Position numbers and translations under genes: made by a program. 7,849 nt of DNA, taken from Flavobacteriales bacterium. GTDB taxonomy: Bacteria > Bacteroidota > Bacteroidia > Flavobacteriales_D > Sanyastnellaceae. The notes beneath the pieces are model-generated. The model made no database searches and had not been told where the DNA came from. It saw only the letters and a list, made by a program, of their open reading frames with translations. The stretch covers positions 1-7,849 of the forward strand of contig CANHIV010000032.1 of assembly GCA_947460525.1 (NCBI GenBank). The letters run 5' to 3'. Positions 6,633 to 7,849 of this stretch are shown here, in pieces (positions within the stretch are counted from its first letter, which is position 1; each line of letters opens with the position of its first letter).

Positions 6633-7849
6633 ATGAAAAAACAATTACTTTCATTCTTCATGTTGTTGTGCATAAGCACAATTTCATGGGGATTTAATGT
6701 CACCTTTCAGGTAGACATGACGAACGTTTCAGGTTTCTCGACCGCAAACGTAAATGGAACTTTTAACAACTGGTGTGGAGGTTGTGCGTCTATGACAGAC
6801 GCCAATTCAGACAACATTTGGGACATCACCGTTAGCTTACCTGCTGGTACCTATGAGTACAAGTTTACAGCCGATGGATGGAGTCAACAAGAAAGTTTGA
6901 CACCGGGTTCTGCTTGTACAGTGACCAACTTTGGTTACACCAATCGTAGCTTAACAGTTACAGGAGACGTTGTATTGCCTGTTGTATGTTGGGGTGCTTG
7001 CTCTTCTTGTACTTCGGTTTATCCGGTGACATTCAAAGTAGACATGAACAATGTGACGCAGTCCTACACTTCTGTTCAATTGCCAGGTTCATTCAATGGA
7101 TGGACACCAACGGCAAATGCAATGTCTGACGCCAACGCTGATGGCATTTACGAAACCACTATCAATTTGGCTCCTGGTACATACGAGTACAAATTTGCGG
7201 CTGATAGTTGGGCGATTCAAGAGCAATTGACCGCGGGTTCATCTTGTACAGTGACCAATTTTGGCTATACCAACCGTACAATTACTGTTACTACATCTGG
7301 ACAAGTTTTGGATGCAGTTTGTTGGGGAGCTTGTGTTACTTGTAGTGCTGTTGCACCTTCTTACAACGTAACTTTTAAAGTGGACATGTCACAAGAAACT
7401 GGCTTTACCACTCCTGAATTGAATGGTACATTTAATAACTGGTGTGGAAACTGTGCACAAATGACCGATGCAAATGCGGATGGCATTTGGGAAGTAACAG
7501 TTTCATTGCAGGCTGGTTCTTATGAGTACAAGTTTGCACATGACAACTGGGCGGGCTCTGAGCAATTGACGGCTGGTTCTTCATGCACTGTTACCAATGG
7601 TGGTTTTACCAATCGTACAATTACCGTTTCTGGTGCAACAGTGCTAGATCCTGTTTGTTATGCTTCTTGTTCTGCTTGTATCGTTTCTGTTCCCGGTTGC
7701 ACAAATGCTACGGCTTCTAATTACAACGCTGCAGCTACAACGGATGATGGTTCTTGCTTGTATGCGACAACTTTCAATGTAGATATGACTTGTGCTGGAT
7801 CTTTCAGCAATGTTTATGTAACAGGACCATGGTGTGGATGGTGCGGCGC
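6633..7849 (+). CDS. Large secreted multi-module protein, 5' part (glycogen-binding-like repeats)
   Basis: The first 405 codons of a gene that runs off the right edge with no stop. Residues 1-20 are a Sec signal peptide (cleavage near G20). Three tandem modules follow at 22-126, 131-237 and 246-349. Each has an opening VTFxVDM strand, a GxFNxW turn, MxDANxDxIxE, GxYEYKF and a C-terminal CxxxCxxC. FNxW and YEYKF are hallmarks of AMPK/CBM48/CBM20-type starch- or glycogen-binding E-set domains. Residues 355-375 match the GCT...NYN...DDGSC motif common in large secreted Bacteroidota proteins. A divergent fourth module begins at about 379. Such proteins often end in a type IX secretion signal and may carry a catalytic domain, for example GH16, but neither is visible here. 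It has its own probable promoter. I infer an extracellular glycan-binding protein or modular hydrolase linked to the upstream operon by position only. Confidence 0.85.
   Translation, partial: MKKQLLSFFMLLCISTISWGFNVTFQVDMTNVSGFSTANVNGTFNNWCGGCASMTDANSDNIWDITVSLPAGTYEYKFTADGWSQQESLTPGSACTVTNFGYTNRSLTVTGDVVLPVVCWGACSSCTSVYPVTFKVDMNNVTQSYTSVQLPGSFNGWTPTANAMSDANADGIYETTINLAPGTYEYKFAADSWAIQEQLTAGSSCTVTNFGYTNRTITVTTSGQVLDAVCWGACVTCSAVAPSYNVTFKVDMSQETGFTTPELNGTFNNWCGNCAQMTDANADGIWEVTVSLQAGSYEYKFAHDNWAGSEQLTAGSSCTVTNGGFTNRTITVSGATVLDPVCYASCSACIVSVPGCTNATASNYNAAATTDDGSCLYATTFNVDMTCAGSFSNVYVTGPWCGWCG
6696..7010 (+). repeat. Glycan-binding-like module 1
   Basis: Encodes residues 22-126 of the large secreted protein. 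It has NGTFNNWCGGC near the start, GTYEYKF in the middle, GYTNR near the end, and closes with CWGACSSC. Six cysteines are present: 48, 51, 95, 119, 123 and 126. Confidence 0.8.
7023..7343 (+). repeat. Glycan-binding-like module 2, lacking the CGxC pair
   Basis: Encodes residues 131-237. The framework matches modules 1 and 3 (VTFKVDM, GSFNGW, GTYEYKF, GYTNR, CWGACVTC), but the CGxC after the FNxW turn is replaced by TPTAN. It keeps only four cysteines: 205, 230, 234 and 237. Confidence 0.8.
7368..7679 (+). repeat. Glycan-binding-like module 3
   Basis: Encodes residues 246-349. It is closest in layout to module 1: NGTFNNWCGNC, SYEYKF, GFTNR and CYASCSAC. Cysteines are at 271, 274, 318, 342, 346 and 349. 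Codons differ from the other modules at many silent positions, so the copies are old and kept at protein level. Confidence 0.8.
7695..7757 (+). other. GCT...DDGSC cysteine motif linker
   Basis: Encodes residues 355-375, GCTNATASNYNAAATTDDGS plus the closing Cys375. This short motif with two cysteines recurs in large cell-surface and type IX-secreted Bacteroidota proteins, usually between domains. Here it separates the three matching modules from a divergent fourth module. Confidence 0.75.
7767..7849 (+). repeat. Start of a divergent fourth module (cut by window edge)
   Basis: From residue 379 the protein reads TTFNVDMTCAG and then VYVTGPWCGWCG. It keeps the VDM strand and a G-x-W/C turn, but gains a cysteine after VDM and replaces FNxW with PWCGWC. 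It looks like a related but distinct subtype of the same fold. Only about 27 residues are visible. Confidence 0.55.

Noticed and set aside
6696..7679. DNA-level tandem repeat or CRISPR-like array
   Set aside because: The periodicity of about 330 bases follows protein modules in frame, with many silent differences and no short identical repeats with spacers.

Overview
The window looks like a Bacteroidota chromosome, most likely Flavobacteriales. The signs are A-rich start regions with few Shine-Dalgarno sequences, several secreted or lipid-anchored carbohydrate-active proteins, a GCT...DDGSC cysteine motif typical of large secreted Bacteroidota proteins, and a TTG / TAnnTTTG-like promoter. The genus cannot be named from this sequence alone.

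Positions 1-6524 hold one very compact plus-strand gene string: the 3' end of an upstream gene, a 568-aa putative outer-membrane beta-barrel, two lipoproteins with beta-sandwich-like, probably glycan-binding regions, a GH3 exo-beta-glucosidase/glucanase and a GH16 beta-glucanase-like lipoprotein. Junctions are 1-nt overlaps (TAATG), 4-nt overlaps (ATGA) or a 1-nt gap, so the genes are almost certainly co-transcribed and probably translationally coupled. I infer a beta-glucan (laminarin- or lichenin-like) utilisation operon. GH16 would cut the chain, the lipoproteins would hold glycan, the barrel might pass oligosaccharides, and periplasmic GH3 would release glucose. No SusC/SusD pair is visible, so uptake would differ from a classical polysaccharide utilisation locus unless that pair lies outside the window.

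Positions 6525-6632 are an AT-rich 108-bp gap with a weak hairpin and a plausible Bacteroidota promoter. From 6633 to the window edge runs the first 405 codons of a large secreted protein. It has a signal peptide, three tandem modules of about 105 residues that resemble AMPK/CBM48-type glycogen-binding E-set domains but carry extra cysteines, a GCT...DDGSC linker, and the start of a divergent fourth module. Its catalytic or sorting domain, if any, lies beyond the window.

No RNA gene, CRISPR array, insertion sequence or attachment site was seen.
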